From Acetobacter syzygii (GTDB taxonomy: Bacteria; Pseudomonadota; Alphaproteobacteria; Acetobacterales; Acetobacteraceae), in contig NZ_BAMZ01000005.1 in NCBI RefSeq assembly GCF_000964225.1, positions 62,001 through 126,000 on the forward strand: a stretch of 64,000 bases of DNA. The letters run 5' to 3'. How positions within the stretch are numbered: position 1 is the first letter of the stretch; the number at the start of each line of letters is the position of its first letter. The translations under genes and the position numbers were made by a program. A model generated the notes under the pieces. That model saw only the letters and a program-made list of their open reading frames with translations, was not told the DNA's origin and did not search any database. Positions 56,386 through 64,000 of the stretch are shown in pieces.

Positions 56386-56405
56386 TGCCTGAAATTTTTC
56401 AGGCA
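56386..56405 (+). promoter_or_regulatory. Hairpin in the rplO-secY gap
   Basis: TGCCTGAAA (56386-56394) and TTTCAGGCA (56397-56405) are perfect 9-bp arms around two bases. It has no T-run downstream and lies just after the candidate promoter, near the expected transcription start. It could be an mRNA hairpin or a site for a dimeric regulator. Confidence 0.5.
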
Positions 56406-56462
56406 ATCATGGCAGCGTCTCCACTTTGCGTGGCGGCGCTGTTTGTGTGAAAGGACGGATGC

Positions 56463-57815
56463 ATGGCTTCCGCGGCCGAACAACTGGCTGCCAATTTTAA
56501 CGTAGGCTCTTTTGCCAAGGCAACGGAACTCAAGAAGCGGATCTGGTTTACGCTGGGCGCGCTGATTGTCTACCGGTTGGGAACGTACATTCCCGTGCCT
56601 GGTGTGGACGCTACGGTTATGGGGCAGCTTCTGGCGCAGCATCAGGGCGGCATTCTTGGGATGTTCAACATGTTCTCGGGCGGCGCTCTTGGGCGCATGA
56701 CCGTGTTTGCGTTGAATATTATGCCCTATATCTCTGCGTCGATTATTGTGCAGTTGATGTCTACGGCTGTACCTTCTCTTGAGGCGCTCAAGAAGGAAGG
56801 TGAGCAAGGGCGTAAAAAACTTAACCAGTATACGCGTTACCTGACCGTGCTGATTGCTGTTTTTCAGGCTTATGGCATTGCTATAGGGTTGGAGAATGTT
56901 CAGAGCGGTGCGGCTGTTGTTAATCCCGGACCGCTGTTTTTGATCACCTGTGTTACGGCGCTGGTGGGCGGAACCATGTTTTTGATGTGGCTGGGTGAGC
57001 AGATTACTTCCCGAGGGGTGGGTAATGGGATTTCACTCATTATCTTTGCAGGTATCGTTGCTAACCTGCCTCATGCCTTGGTGAGCCTTTTTCAGCTGGG
57101 TTATACTGGAGCCTTGTCTTCTTTCTTTGTGTTGCTGTTCCTTGTGCTTGCTGGTCTGACCATCATGTTCATCGTGTTTATGGAGCAGGCTCAAAGACGT
57201 GTGGTCATTCAATATCCCAAGCGCCAGATGGGGCAACGGATGTTTGGTGGTGACACAACCCACATGCCGCTGAAGGTAAACACCGCAGGGGTTATCCCAC
57301 CTATTTTTGCGTCATCTGTTCTGTTGATTCCTGTAACCCTTGCAGGGTTCATGAATGGGAAATCATTGCCTGGATGGCTTTCATTTCTGGGTGAGGAGCT
57401 TGGGCAGGGGCAACCTCTGTATTTGCTCTTTTACGCATTGATGATTGTATTCTTTTCTTACTTCTATGCGGCCGTGACATTTAATCCTGCTGAAACCGCT
57501 GACAACCTGCGCAAGCAGGGAGGTTTTATACCTGGTGTACGCCCGGGTGGAGCGACTGCATCTTACTTTGATAAGATCCTGACGCGTTTGACGACGATTG
57601 GCGCGGCATACATGGTGGCTGTCTGTCTGCTGCCGCAGATTTTGATCAGTCGTTACAATGTGCCTTTCTATTTTGGCGGAACGAGTCTGATCATTATTGT
57701 GTCCGTTACAATCGATACGGTAACGCAGATCCAGTCTCATCTGGTCGCACATCAGTATCAGGGCCTGATGCGTAAATCCCGCGGCGGCAGGAAGCAGAGG
57801 ATCATCAGACGATGA
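56463..57815 (+). CDS. secY: Protein translocase subunit SecY
   Basis: A 450-residue protein with ten membrane helices. Diagnostic pieces are KRIWFTLGALIVYRLGTYIPVPGVD, the plug region MFNMFSGGALGRMTVFALNIMPYISASIIVQL, RYLTVLIAVFQAYGIAI, the cytoplasmic loops QAQRRVVIQYPKRQMG and FNPAETADNLRKQGGFIPGVRPG, and VTIDTVTQIQSHLVAHQYQGL. It forms the protein-conducting channel with SecE and SecG. Its stop overlaps adk (ATGA). The ATG at 56463 has AAAGGACGG upstream. Confidence 0.99.
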   Translation: MASAAEQLAANFNVGSFAKATELKKRIWFTLGALIVYRLGTYIPVPGVDATVMGQLLAQHQGGILGMFNMFSGGALGRMTVFALNIMPYISASIIVQLMSTAVPSLEALKKEGEQGRKKLNQYTRYLTVLIAVFQAYGIAIGLENVQSGAAVVNPGPLFLITCVTALVGGTMFLMWLGEQITSRGVGNGISLIIFAGIVANLPHALVSLFQLGYTGALSSFFVLLFLVLAGLTIMFIVFMEQAQRRVVIQYPKRQMGQRMFGGDTTHMPLKVNTAGVIPPIFASSVLLIPVTLAGFMNGKSLPGWLSFLGEELGQGQPLYLLFYALMIVFFSYFYAAVTFNPAETADNLRKQGGFIPGVRPGGATASYFDKILTRLTTIGAAYMVAVCLLPQILISRYNVPFYFGGTSLIIIVSVTIDTVTQIQSHLVAHQYQGLMRKSRGGRKQRIIRR

Positions 57816-58480
57816 ACATTATTTTTCTGGGCCCACCAGGGGCAGGAAAAGGCACCCAATCCAAGATTCTCGAAGAGCGGCATGGGCTGGTGCAGATTTC
57901 TACCGGGGACATGCTCCGCGCGGAAGTCGCTCGTGGTTCTGAAGTTGGCAATCAGGCCAAAGCCTTGATGGTGGCAGGGAAACTTGTGCCAGATGCTTTG
58001 ATTATTGCCATGCTTAAGGATCGGATTGCGCAACCGGATTGTCAGAACGGATTTATTCTGGATGGTTTCCCACGGACCTTGGCGCAAGCTGAAGAACTGG
58101 ATACCATGCTTGCAGCAGACAAGAAGAGCATTGATGTTGTGCTCTTCTTGGATGTGGATGAAGAGATTCTGGCTGACCGTATATCCGGACGTTATACCTG
58201 TGCGCAGTGCGGACAGACCTATAACGAGGCATCCAACCCTCCTGCAAAGGATGGTGTGTGCGATGCCTGTGGCAGTCATGAGTTTAAGCGTCGTGCTGAT
58301 GATAAGCGTGAAACAGTTGTTGAACGTTTGAAAGAGTACCGGAATCTGACTGCGCCGATTCTGCCGTTTTATGAAAAAACGGGGCGTTTGCGGAAGGTAA
58401 ACGGTATGCTTGCGACTGCTGAAGTGACGGCAGAAATTGAAGCAGCGCTTGAAGATAGCGGTGCGATCACGAAGAAGTGA
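57812..58480 (+). CDS. adk: Adenylate kinase (zinc-containing lid)
   Basis: A 222-residue kinase. The P-loop GPPGAGKGTQSK is at 7-18, FILDGFPRTLAQAEELD is the AMP site, and the lid has four cysteines, Cys130, Cys133, Cys150 and Cys153 (YTCAQCGQTYNEA, then GVCDACGSHEF), so it binds a structural zinc. It interconverts AMP, ADP and ATP. Its overlap with secY is the common alphaproteobacterial arrangement. rpsM follows after a 121-base gap. Confidence 0.98.
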   Translation: MNIIFLGPPGAGKGTQSKILEERHGLVQISTGDMLRAEVARGSEVGNQAKALMVAGKLVPDALIIAMLKDRIAQPDCQNGFILDGFPRTLAQAEELDTMLAADKKSIDVVLFLDVDEEILADRISGRYTCAQCGQTYNEASNPPAKDGVCDACGSHEFKRRADDKRETVVERLKEYRNLTAPILPFYEKTGRLRKVNGMLATAEVTAEIEAALEDSGAITKK

Positions 58481-58490
58481 TCAGTTTTCG

Positions 58491-58517
58491 TTGACTTGTA
58501 ACGGTGGTCGGTATATT
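58491..58517 (+). promoter_or_regulatory. Candidate promoter before rpsM
   Basis: TTGACT at 58491-58496 and TATATT at 58512-58517 are good hexamers, but the spacing is only 15 bases. The -10 lies inside a stem formed by GGTGGTCG (58503-58510) and CGGCCACC. Either an internal promoter or an mRNA structure for the alpha part of the cluster. Confidence 0.35.
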
Positions 58518-58601
58518 TCGCGGCCACCAAGTGAAATCTGCCCCAGTCAAACAGGGCTATGAGCCGTTCGCTATAAAAGCGGGCGAACAGGAGTATAAGG
58601 C

Positions 58602-58979
58602 GTGGCACGTATTGCCGGCGTGAATGTCCCGACGAACAAGCGGGTTGTGATCGGGCTTCAGTATATTTATGGAATTGGCGCATCTAAGGCTGCAGAAATC
58701 TGCAAAACCTTGGAGATTCCGGAAGCAAAGCGGGTTAACGAACTCAGCGACGATGAAATCATGAAGCTCCGTGAGCTGATTGATGGTACATATCGCGTTG
58801 AAGGCGATCTGCGTCGTGAAATTGCGATGAACATTAAGCGCCTGATGGATCTTGGTTGCTACCGCGGCCTGCGTCATCGTCGTGGGCTGCCAGTTCGTGG
58901 CCAGCGGACGCACACCAATGCCCGTACCCGTAAGGGTAAGGCAGTGGCGATTGCCGGTAAGAAGAAAGCAACGCGTTAA
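58602..58979 (+). CDS. rpsM: 30S ribosomal protein S13
   Basis: A 125-residue protein starting [61 protein letters not shown] and the basic tail are typical. It contacts the P-site tRNA and the subunit interface. The start appears as ATG? here it reads GTG at 58602 (AAGGCGTGGCACGT), one of several non-ATG starts in this cluster. Confidence 0.97.
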   Translation: MARIAGVNVPTNKRVVIGLQYIYGIGASKAAEICKTLEIPEAKRVNELSDDEIMKLRELIDGTYRVEGDLRREIAMNIKRLMDLGCYRGLRHRRGLPVRGQRTHTNARTRKGKAVAIAGKKKATR

Positions 58980-59044
58980 TCCAATTCGCTAGGGCGACCA
59001 GCCTGCAAATATGTGGGCTGGACAGGGACTGAGGTAGAAAAGAC

Positions 59045-59437
59045 ATGGCGAAAGCCGCAACACCGCGTGTTCGTAAAAAAGAGCGTAAGAACATTATTTC
59101 TGGCGTGGCGCATGTGCTCTCCACGTTCAACAACACCATGATCACCATTTCTGATGCTCAGGGGAATGCAATCTCCTGGTCTTCTGCTGGTGCGCAGGGC
59201 TTTAAAGGTTCGCGGAAGTCTACGCCTTATGCGGCGCAGGTTGCGGCTGAGGATGCAGGTCGCAAGGCCCGTGAACACGGCATGGAAACGCTGGAAATCG
59301 AAGTTTCCGGTCCTGGGTCGGGGCGTGAAAGCGCACTGCGTGCTCTGCAGGCTGTTGGTTTCACCATCACCTCTATTCGTGATATGACACCTGTCCCGCA
59401 CAATGGCTGCCGCCCGCGCAAGCGTCGCCGCGTCTGA
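59045..59437 (+). CDS. rpsK: 30S ribosomal protein S11
   Basis: A 130-residue protein. [54 protein letters not shown] is the conserved central region, and [23 protein letters not shown] the C-terminal end near the mRNA. AGGTAGAAAAG precedes the ATG. It forms part of the 30S platform. Confidence 0.99.
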   Translation: MAKAATPRVRKKERKNIISGVAHVLSTFNNTMITISDAQGNAISWSSAGAQGFKGSRKSTPYAAQVAAEDAGRKAREHGMETLEIEVSGPGSGRESALRALQAVGFTITSIRDMTPVPHNGCRPRKRRRV

Positions 59438-59549
59438 GCTTACGAGCGGAAAGATAGCCTGATATTGTCAGCTGTCTTTCCATTTGTTGTGTCCACTTCA
59501 GAGAAATCGCTGCGTAAGCAGTGGTTTTTCGTATTGAAAGGCCGGTCCA

Positions 59550-60569
59550 TTGGTCCTTCAGAAAAACTGGCAATCTCTGATCAAGCCTGAAAAGCTTGAA
59601 GTTGAATCCGGAGTGGAGCCCGCTCGTATCGCAACCGTAGTGGCCGAGCCACTGGAACGCGGTTTTGGTATGACGCTCGGTAACGCCCTGCGTCGGGTTC
59701 TGCTGTCTTCACTTCAAGGCGCGGCGGTCACGGCGGTTCAGATTGACGGCGTTCTGCACGAGTTTTCGTCTGTTGCAGGTGTTCGGGAAGATGTGACTGA
59801 CATCGTCCTCAACATTAAGCAGTTGGCGTTGCGCATGCACGGTGAAGGGCCGAAGCGTATGGTGCTGACGGCCACTGGCCCCGGCGAAGTGCGCGCAAGC
59901 CAGATCCAGACTGGCCATGATATTGAAATCATGAACCCGGATCTGGTTATCTGCACGCTTGATGACGGCGTTAAGCTGGGCATGGAATTTATTGTTAACA
60001 CCGGAAAAGGCTATGTTCCTGCGGCGGCTAACCGTCCGGAAGATGCGCCGATCGGTCTGATCCCGGTTGATGCAATTTATTCCCCTGTAAAGCGCGTGTC
60101 TTACAAGGTGGAACCGACCCGCGTTGGTCAGGTCACCGATTATGACAAGCTGCTGCTGACGGTCGAAACAAATGGTGCTGTTACCCCAGAAGACGCGGTA
60201 GCCCTTGCTGCCCGGATTCTGCAGGATCAGCTGCAGCTCTTCATCAACTTTGATGAGCCGCGCCCTGTGCAGGCTGAAGAGCCTGAAGACGATCTGCCGT
60301 TCAACCGCAATCTGCTGCGCAAGGTGGATGAGCTTGAATTGTCTGTTCGTAGTGCAAATTGCCTGAAGAACGACAATATCATCTACATCGGGGATCTGGT
60401 TCAGAAGAGTGAGCAGGAAATGCTGCGCACACCGAACTTTGGCCGTAAATCCCTGAATGAAATTAAGGAAGTCCTGACTTCTATGGGGCTGTCCTTGGGT
60501 ATGAATGTCCCGGCGTGGCCGCCGGAAAATATTGAAGAGTTGGCAAAGCGGCTTGATGAGCCGTTTTGA
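59550..60569 (+). CDS. rpoA: DNA-directed RNA polymerase subunit alpha (TTG start)
   Basis: A 339-residue subunit. It begins at TTG 59550 ([19 protein letters not shown]), where the family begins; AAAGG lies eight to ten bases upstream and no ATG or GTG fits. The N-terminal dimerisation domain has [23 protein letters not shown]. After an acidic linker (EEPEDDLPF), the C-terminal domain [40 protein letters not shown] contacts UP elements and activators. rpsD, which lies beside rpoA in E. coli, is absent, as is usual in alphaproteobacteria. Confidence 0.98.
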   Translation: MVLQKNWQSLIKPEKLEVESGVEPARIATVVAEPLERGFGMTLGNALRRVLLSSLQGAAVTAVQIDGVLHEFSSVAGVREDVTDIVLNIKQLALRMHGEGPKRMVLTATGPGEVRASQIQTGHDIEIMNPDLVICTLDDGVKLGMEFIVNTGKGYVPAAANRPEDAPIGLIPVDAIYSPVKRVSYKVEPTRVGQVTDYDKLLLTVETNGAVTPEDAVALAARILQDQLQLFINFDEPRPVQAEEPEDDLPFNRNLLRKVDELELSVRSANCLKNDNIIYIGDLVQKSEQEMLRTPNFGRKSLNEIKEVLTSMGLSLGMNVPAWPPENIEELAKRLDEPF

Positions 60570-60600
60570 TCTGACTTTTCCCGATACTAGGAACTGAACC

Positions 60601-61026
60601 ATGCGTCACCGGATTGCCGGCCGAAAGCTCGGCGTTACCTCTTCTCACCGTGCAGCCATGTTCCGCAACATGGCTGTGGCTTTGATCAAACACGAGCAGA
60701 TCACAACAACGCTTCCCAAAGCGAAGGAACTGCGTCCGTTTGTTGAAAAGCTGATCACTCTTGGCAAGCGTGGCGATCTGCATGCACGTCGGCAGGCATT
60801 TGCTGTGCTGCGTGACGATGTGATTGTCAAAAAGCTTTTTGCTGCTGTGGCAGAACGCTACAAAGCTCGCAACGGTGGTTACACCCGTGTTCTGCGCGCT
60901 GGCGTTCGTTATGGTGATGCCGCCCAGATGGCAGTGATCGAACTGATCGACCGCGATGTAAGCGCAAAAGGGCAGGACAGCGGTCCGCGCCCGGAAGTGG
61001 AAGATAAGCAGGATCTTGCTGCTTAA
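60601..61026 (+). CDS. rplQ: 50S ribosomal protein L17
   Basis: A 141-residue protein, [56 protein letters not shown] and [34 protein letters not shown] are the family blocks. A polar C-terminal extension ([19 protein letters not shown]) is common in alphaproteobacteria. It is the last gene of the long ribosomal cluster, 31 bases after rpoA, and a terminator follows. Confidence 0.98.
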   Translation: MRHRIAGRKLGVTSSHRAAMFRNMAVALIKHEQITTTLPKAKELRPFVEKLITLGKRGDLHARRQAFAVLRDDVIVKKLFAAVAERYKARNGGYTRVLRAGVRYGDAAQMAVIELIDRDVSAKGQDSGPRPEVEDKQDLAA

Positions 61027-61052
61027 TTTTTCTGCTTTTATGCCGAATAAGG

Positions 61053-61083
61053 AAAGCTGGCCGGTCTTGGCCAGCTTTTTTTA
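61053..61083 (+). terminator. Intrinsic terminator after rplQ
   Basis: AAAGCTGGCC and GGCCAGCTTT form a 10-bp perfect stem with a six-base loop, followed by a run of T's. It ends the long ribosomal protein transcript. Confidence 0.95.
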
Positions 61084-61148
61084 TGCCATTTTTTCACACC
61101 TGATATGTAAGATAACATGGCGTGGAATAAATTTACGCATTGTTCCGC

Positions 61149-61178
61149 GTGACTGATTGACAAAAATGCGGATATATT
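61149..61178 (+). promoter_or_regulatory. Candidate promoter of the ABC transporter operon
   Basis: GTGACT at 61149-61154, 18 bases, then TATATT at 61173-61178, in a locally AT-rich stretch 45 bases before the first gene of the operon. It is the best match in the space after the rplQ terminator. Confidence 0.4.
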
Positions 61179-61222
61179 CACTTTTTATTTTGATTAAATA
61201 TTAGCAGAAGAGAGATAACAGC

Positions 61223-62263
61223 ATGAAGCGCGTGTTGCTAAAAATGCTAGCGTTGGCCACTGTGGCATTTGGCTGGGTTGCAAATCCCGTACAGGCGGCT
61301 GAAAGCATCCGTATTGGTTATATTCCGGTACTTGGCTCTTCGGCATTGTTTGTGATCGATGGCGAAGGCTGGGCCAAGCAGGCTGGTCTGGACGTGCAGC
61401 TTGTGCGTTTTACATCGGGGCCGCAGGCTATTCAGGCTTTGGTGTCCGGGCGGATCGATGGGTATGTGGCGGGTGTGTTGCCCCTGTTGCAAGCGCGCGC
61501 TCATGGGGTGGATGTTAAGGTTGTGGCAACGGCCTCCATTGAGGAATTGTCCGTTATTGCGCGTGGTGCTTTGGCTGAGGGTATTAAACCCGAGCAGGAA
61601 GCCGGTCTGACCCCGGATGCGGTTAAAGAGATTTTTGCCCGTTTTAAGCAGGACCAAAAACGTCTGCCACGCCTTGCGGCTCAACCAGCAGGATCTGTGC
61701 CGGATACGCTCCTGCGTTACTGGTTGCAAAAGCAACTGGGTTTTGCGCAGGTTAACACTGTGGCGTCTATTGTTGGTGTTGATATTGATGCGGCACAGCA
61801 GGCATTTCTGGCAGGGGCGGTAGATGGCGCGGTCCTGCGTGAACCCGCTTTGACCGTTGTTAAGACCCGTCTGCCGGATGCCCGTATTCTGGCTTCTGGG
61901 CATAACATGATGCCGGATCAGCCTGGTTCGGTGCTGGCTATTGTTAAGCCGGATGCTGCCGAACATAAGGCATGGGCAGGCACACTGACCAGCCTGTTTG
62001 TGCGCGCAACAACCCTGCTGGCACAACACCCGGACGAGGCCGTACCATTCGTGCAAAAAGCACTGGGGGGTGGTATGCTCAATGACGATGTCATGAAAAA
62101 AGCGCTGGAGCAGTCAGCTTCCCGTTTTGTAAGCGATCCAGCACGTATTGTGGAAAGTGTTAAACAGTTGCAGGATTTTGAAGTGTCCGAAGGTCTGCTG
62201 CGTAAGGCAGAACCTGTGGGAGACCTGTTTGATACAGCTTTGTGGCAGCAGGCCAGACCGTGA
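61223..62263 (+). CDS. ABC importer substrate-binding protein (nitrate/sulfonate/taurine type)
   Basis: A 346-residue periplasmic protein with a clear signal peptide (MKRVLLKMLALATVAFGWVA, cleavage near PVQA). The mature start AESIRIGYIPVLGSSALFVID, then FTSGPQAIQALVSGRIDGYVAGVLPLLQA, and VDIDAAQQAFLAGAVDGAVLREPAL are the NMT1/TauA/SsuA pattern. Substrates in this group include nitrate, taurine, alkanesulfonates, thiamine precursor and others; the binding residues cannot be assigned here. AGAGAGATAACAG precedes the ATG. It overlaps the permease gene, and its own sequence has no lipobox, so it is a soluble binding protein. Confidence 0.9.
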   Translation: MKRVLLKMLALATVAFGWVANPVQAAESIRIGYIPVLGSSALFVIDGEGWAKQAGLDVQLVRFTSGPQAIQALVSGRIDGYVAGVLPLLQARAHGVDVKVVATASIEELSVIARGALAEGIKPEQEAGLTPDAVKEIFARFKQDQKRLPRLAAQPAGSVPDTLLRYWLQKQLGFAQVNTVASIVGVDIDAAQQAFLAGAVDGAVLREPALTVVKTRLPDARILASGHNMMPDQPGSVLAIVKPDAAEHKAWAGTLTSLFVRATTLLAQHPDEAVPFVQKALGGGMLNDDVMKKALEQSASRFVSDPARIVESVKQLQDFEVSEGLLRKAEPVGDLFDTALWQQARP

Positions 62264-63024
62264 TTAAAAAGCTGTCTGGTTCTGCCCGTATGGGGCTGGG
62301 GCTACTAGGACTTGTTTTGTTCTTTGGCTTGTGGGAAGGCGCGGTCCGCACCGGACTGCTGCCATCCGGCATGGTGCCCGCACCCTCTTCGCTTGGTCCA
62401 GCTTGGCTGGACGAGGTGCGTGGTGGTTTTTGGCAGCAGGCTATTCTGGACAGCCTTAATCATTATCTGCTGGGTTTGCTCATTGGCTCCGTTCTGGGGG
62501 CTGGGTTGGGCGTGCTGTGCGGTATGCTTGGCCTGCTGGATGGCCTGCTGGAGGGGATTGTCCGCCTGTTGCGGCCAGTCCCCGGTTTGGCTTGGGTGCC
62601 GTTTGCTATTTTATGGTTTGGGCTGAGCACCGCCGGGGCAACATTTGTTATTGCCATATCGGTATTCTGGATCAATTTTTACGCGGCTCATAGCGCCGTG
62701 CGCGGAGTTGACCCTGAACTGTATGAACTGGCTTCAGCTTTTGGTCATGGCAGTTTTGTGGGGCGTCTGTGCAAGATTGTGCTCCCGGCATCGGCTCCCG
62801 GTATTATGGCAGGGTTAAGAACGGGGCTAGGGCAGGGCTGGATGTCTGTTGTTGCGGCGGAACTGTTTGGCGTGCCGGGTATTGGTGCCCGCATGATGCA
62901 GGCCTCCAGCCTGCTGGCGACAGATGTTGTGGTGGTTTACATGCTGACCATGGCCATGCTGTATGCGGTTACGGATTTTCTTTTTGGATTTGTGCGCAAA
63001 TGGGTTCTCAGATGGCAGCCATAA
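62260..63024 (+). CDS. ABC importer permease (SsuC/TauC-like)
   Basis: A 254-residue membrane protein with about six helices. GTG at 62260 is chosen because it overlaps the previous stop (GTGA); an earlier in-frame GTG at 62242 is possible. The cytoplasmic coupling loop is ELYELASAFGHGSFVGRLCKIVLPASAPGIMAGLRTGLGQGW, with the EAA-like G-x-x-x-x-x-x-I-x-L-P pattern. PVPGLAWVPFAILWFGL is the usual central segment. It should form a homodimer in the inner membrane. The ATPase gene starts before its stop codon. Confidence 0.92.
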   Translation: MIKKLSGSARMGLGLLGLVLFFGLWEGAVRTGLLPSGMVPAPSSLGPAWLDEVRGGFWQQAILDSLNHYLLGLLIGSVLGAGLGVLCGMLGLLDGLLEGIVRLLRPVPGLAWVPFAILWFGLSTAGATFVIAISVFWINFYAAHSAVRGVDPELYELASAFGHGSFVGRLCKIVLPASAPGIMAGLRTGLGQGWMSVVAAELFGVPGIGARMMQASSLLATDVVVVYMLTMAMLYAVTDFLFGFVRKWVLRWQP

Positions 63025-63830
63025 GGCAGGCGGATGTGGTTGCCTCTTTGAATGATGTTGGCCTCTCGCACGATGGAGGCGGGCATTTTGTGCTGCGCCA
63101 CGTCAGCCTGACCCTTGAGCGCGGAGAGTTTGTGGCTCTTCTGGGACCATCGGGCGTGGGCAAGTCAACCTTACTGCGCGTGTTGATGGGGCTTATGCAA
63201 CCAACCGAAGGGCAGATTGGCGGAGCTGCCTGTATGGCTGGAGCTCATCGTGCGCAGGCTATGGAGCGTAGCCGGGCCATGGTTTTTCAAGATGCGCGTT
63301 TGCTGCCGTGGCGTTCTGTTTTGCGCAATGTCATGTTTGGGCTGGAAGGCCTCCACCTGAACAAAAGCGAAAAAAAAGCACGGGCGCAGGAGGCGCTGCG
63401 TCTAGTGGGGCTGGAAGAGGCCGCAGACCGGCTGCCCCGCCGTCTTTCTGGCGGTCAGAGGCAGCGGGTAGGGGTTGCACGTGCCCTGACCGTTAACCCT
63501 GATCTGCTGCTTATGGATGAACCCTTTGGTGCTCTGGACCCAATTACGCGGACAAGCCTGCAGGAGGAACTGCAGCGGATATGGCAGCAAACGCATAAAA
63601 CGGTTCTCTTTGTGACGCATGATATTGAAGAAGCGTTGCGTTTGGCGACCCGGATTGTGGTGCTGGCAGGCGGTCCACCCGCAGGCATTACGGGCGAGAT
63701 TGTGTTGGATATGCCTGAGCGCGACCCGGATTCATCTGCCTTCAGGACTTATGCCGCCCGCCTGCGCGCCATGATTGCGGGTGAACCCGATCCGGGTGGG
63801 GAAGCCTACTGGCGTTCGGCTGAAATCTAG
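63000..63830 (+). CDS. ABC importer ATPase (SsuB/TauB-like)
   Basis: A 276-residue ATPase starting at ATG 63000, inside the end of the permease gene (25-base overlap); ATG at 63012 is an alternative. The Walker A is GPSGVGKST (49-57), the Q-loop lies in MVFQDARLLPWRSVLRNV, the signature is LSGGQRQRVGVARAL, the Walker B is LLLMDEPFGALDP, and the H-loop is TVLFVTHDIEEALRL. All catalytic residues are present. VFQDARLLPWRSV is specific for the nitrate/sulfonate/taurine group. The C-terminal tail shows no regulatory domain. Confidence 0.95.
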   Translation: MGSQMAAIRQADVVASLNDVGLSHDGGGHFVLRHVSLTLERGEFVALLGPSGVGKSTLLRVLMGLMQPTEGQIGGAACMAGAHRAQAMERSRAMVFQDARLLPWRSVLRNVMFGLEGLHLNKSEKKARAQEALRLVGLEEAADRLPRRLSGGQRQRVGVARALTVNPDLLLMDEPFGALDPITRTSLQEELQRIWQQTHKTVLFVTHDIEEALRLATRIVVLAGGPPAGITGEIVLDMPERDPDSSAFRTYAARLRAMIAGEPDPGGEAYWRSAEI

Positions 63831-63833
63831 TCT

Positions 63834-63852
63834 TGAACGAAAAAATCGTTCA
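63834..63852. repeat. 7-bp inverted repeat between the ABC operon and the last gene
   Basis: TGAACGA (63834-63840) and TCGTTCA (63846-63852) flank five A's, four bases after the ATPase stop codon. There is no T-run on the plus strand. It may be a weak terminator or an operator for the next gene. Confidence 0.45.
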
Positions 63853-63915
63853 CATAAGCATCTTTAGGGGTGCGGTGCGCGTTATCCCTTAATCCAGTAT
63901 GGAGGACATCCTCTT

Positions 63916-64000
63916 ATGAGTGATGAGAGCAAGGCAGATTATGGTCTTGAAGATGGCATTGGCACCCTACAGGACGGTGCTGATGGTCTGTTTGGCAAAC
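63916..64000 (+). CDS. Start of an unrecognised gene, cut by the window edge
   Basis: ATG at 63916 is preceded by GGAGGACATCC, a strong ribosome binding site. The 28 visible codons read MSDESKADYGLEDGIGTLQD followed by GADGLFGK: acidic, soluble and helix-prone. The repeated DG(x)G spacing looks a little like small stress proteins of the CsbD/DUF883 kind, but this is too little to assign. It continues beyond 64000. Confidence 0.6.
   Translation, partial: MSDESKADYGLEDGIGTLQDGADGLFGK

Overview
The window is a chromosomal stretch of an alphaproteobacterium, most likely an acetic acid bacterium (Acetobacteraceae, Acetobacter-like). The evidence is the System I cytochrome c maturation genes, the alphaproteobacterial layout of the ribosomal cluster (secY-adk-rpsM-rpsK-rpoA-rplQ, without rpmJ or rpsD), zinc-type adenylate kinase, and moderately high G+C. 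The genus is inferred from the look of the proteins; no database search was possible. There is no sign of phage, insertion sequence, CRISPR array or recent island, and no tRNA or rRNA gene was found.

Left part (1-33.2 kb), mixed metabolic and envelope genes. A truncated FUSC transporter (1-632, minus) is followed by a YidB-like protein and an unknown membrane protein. A minus-strand ccmCDEFGHI operon (7137 to 1881), with several ATGA overlaps, encodes most of System I haem delivery and ligation to cytochrome c; ccmA and ccmB are not present. Next come YciI and EVE-domain genes, a rhodanese-like protein, a lipoprotein, an EcsC-family protein, an overlooked 56-residue membrane protein, a D-2-hydroxyacid dehydrogenase, aat (N-end rule), three consecutive genes for exported proteins of unknown function (two are paralogues), a very large AsmA/YhdP-like protein, glnE, a PrxQ peroxiredoxin, a Gly/Pro-rich exported protein, an MHS-family symporter and rmuC. 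An OmpR-type response regulator and histidine kinase lie directly before a coupled RND efflux operon (pump, adaptor, outer-membrane lipoprotein). The two-component pair probably controls that pump.

Right part (33.2-61.1 kb), the transcription and translation core: rplK-rplA, rplJ-rplL, rpoB-rpoC, then the str, S10, spc and alpha clusters run together from rpsL to rplQ, all on the plus strand. Several gaps hold clear RNA structure: a perfect 17-bp hairpin before rpoB, a leader before rplJ, and terminators after rpoC and rplQ. rplJ and rpoA start with TTG. fusA is missing between rpsG and tuf, and secE-nusG is missing before rplK.

The end (61.2-64 kb) holds a three-gene ABC importer of the nitrate/sulfonate/taurine type and the first 28 codons of an unrecognised gene.

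Most of the window is ordinary core genome. The points most worth a second look are the RND pump that lacks the expected TM10 lysine, the chain of two mini-ORFs leading into it, the exported-protein trio after aat, the rplL-rpoB hairpin, the missing fusA, and the small membrane gene at 10410-10580. I found no clear evidence of an entirely new system.
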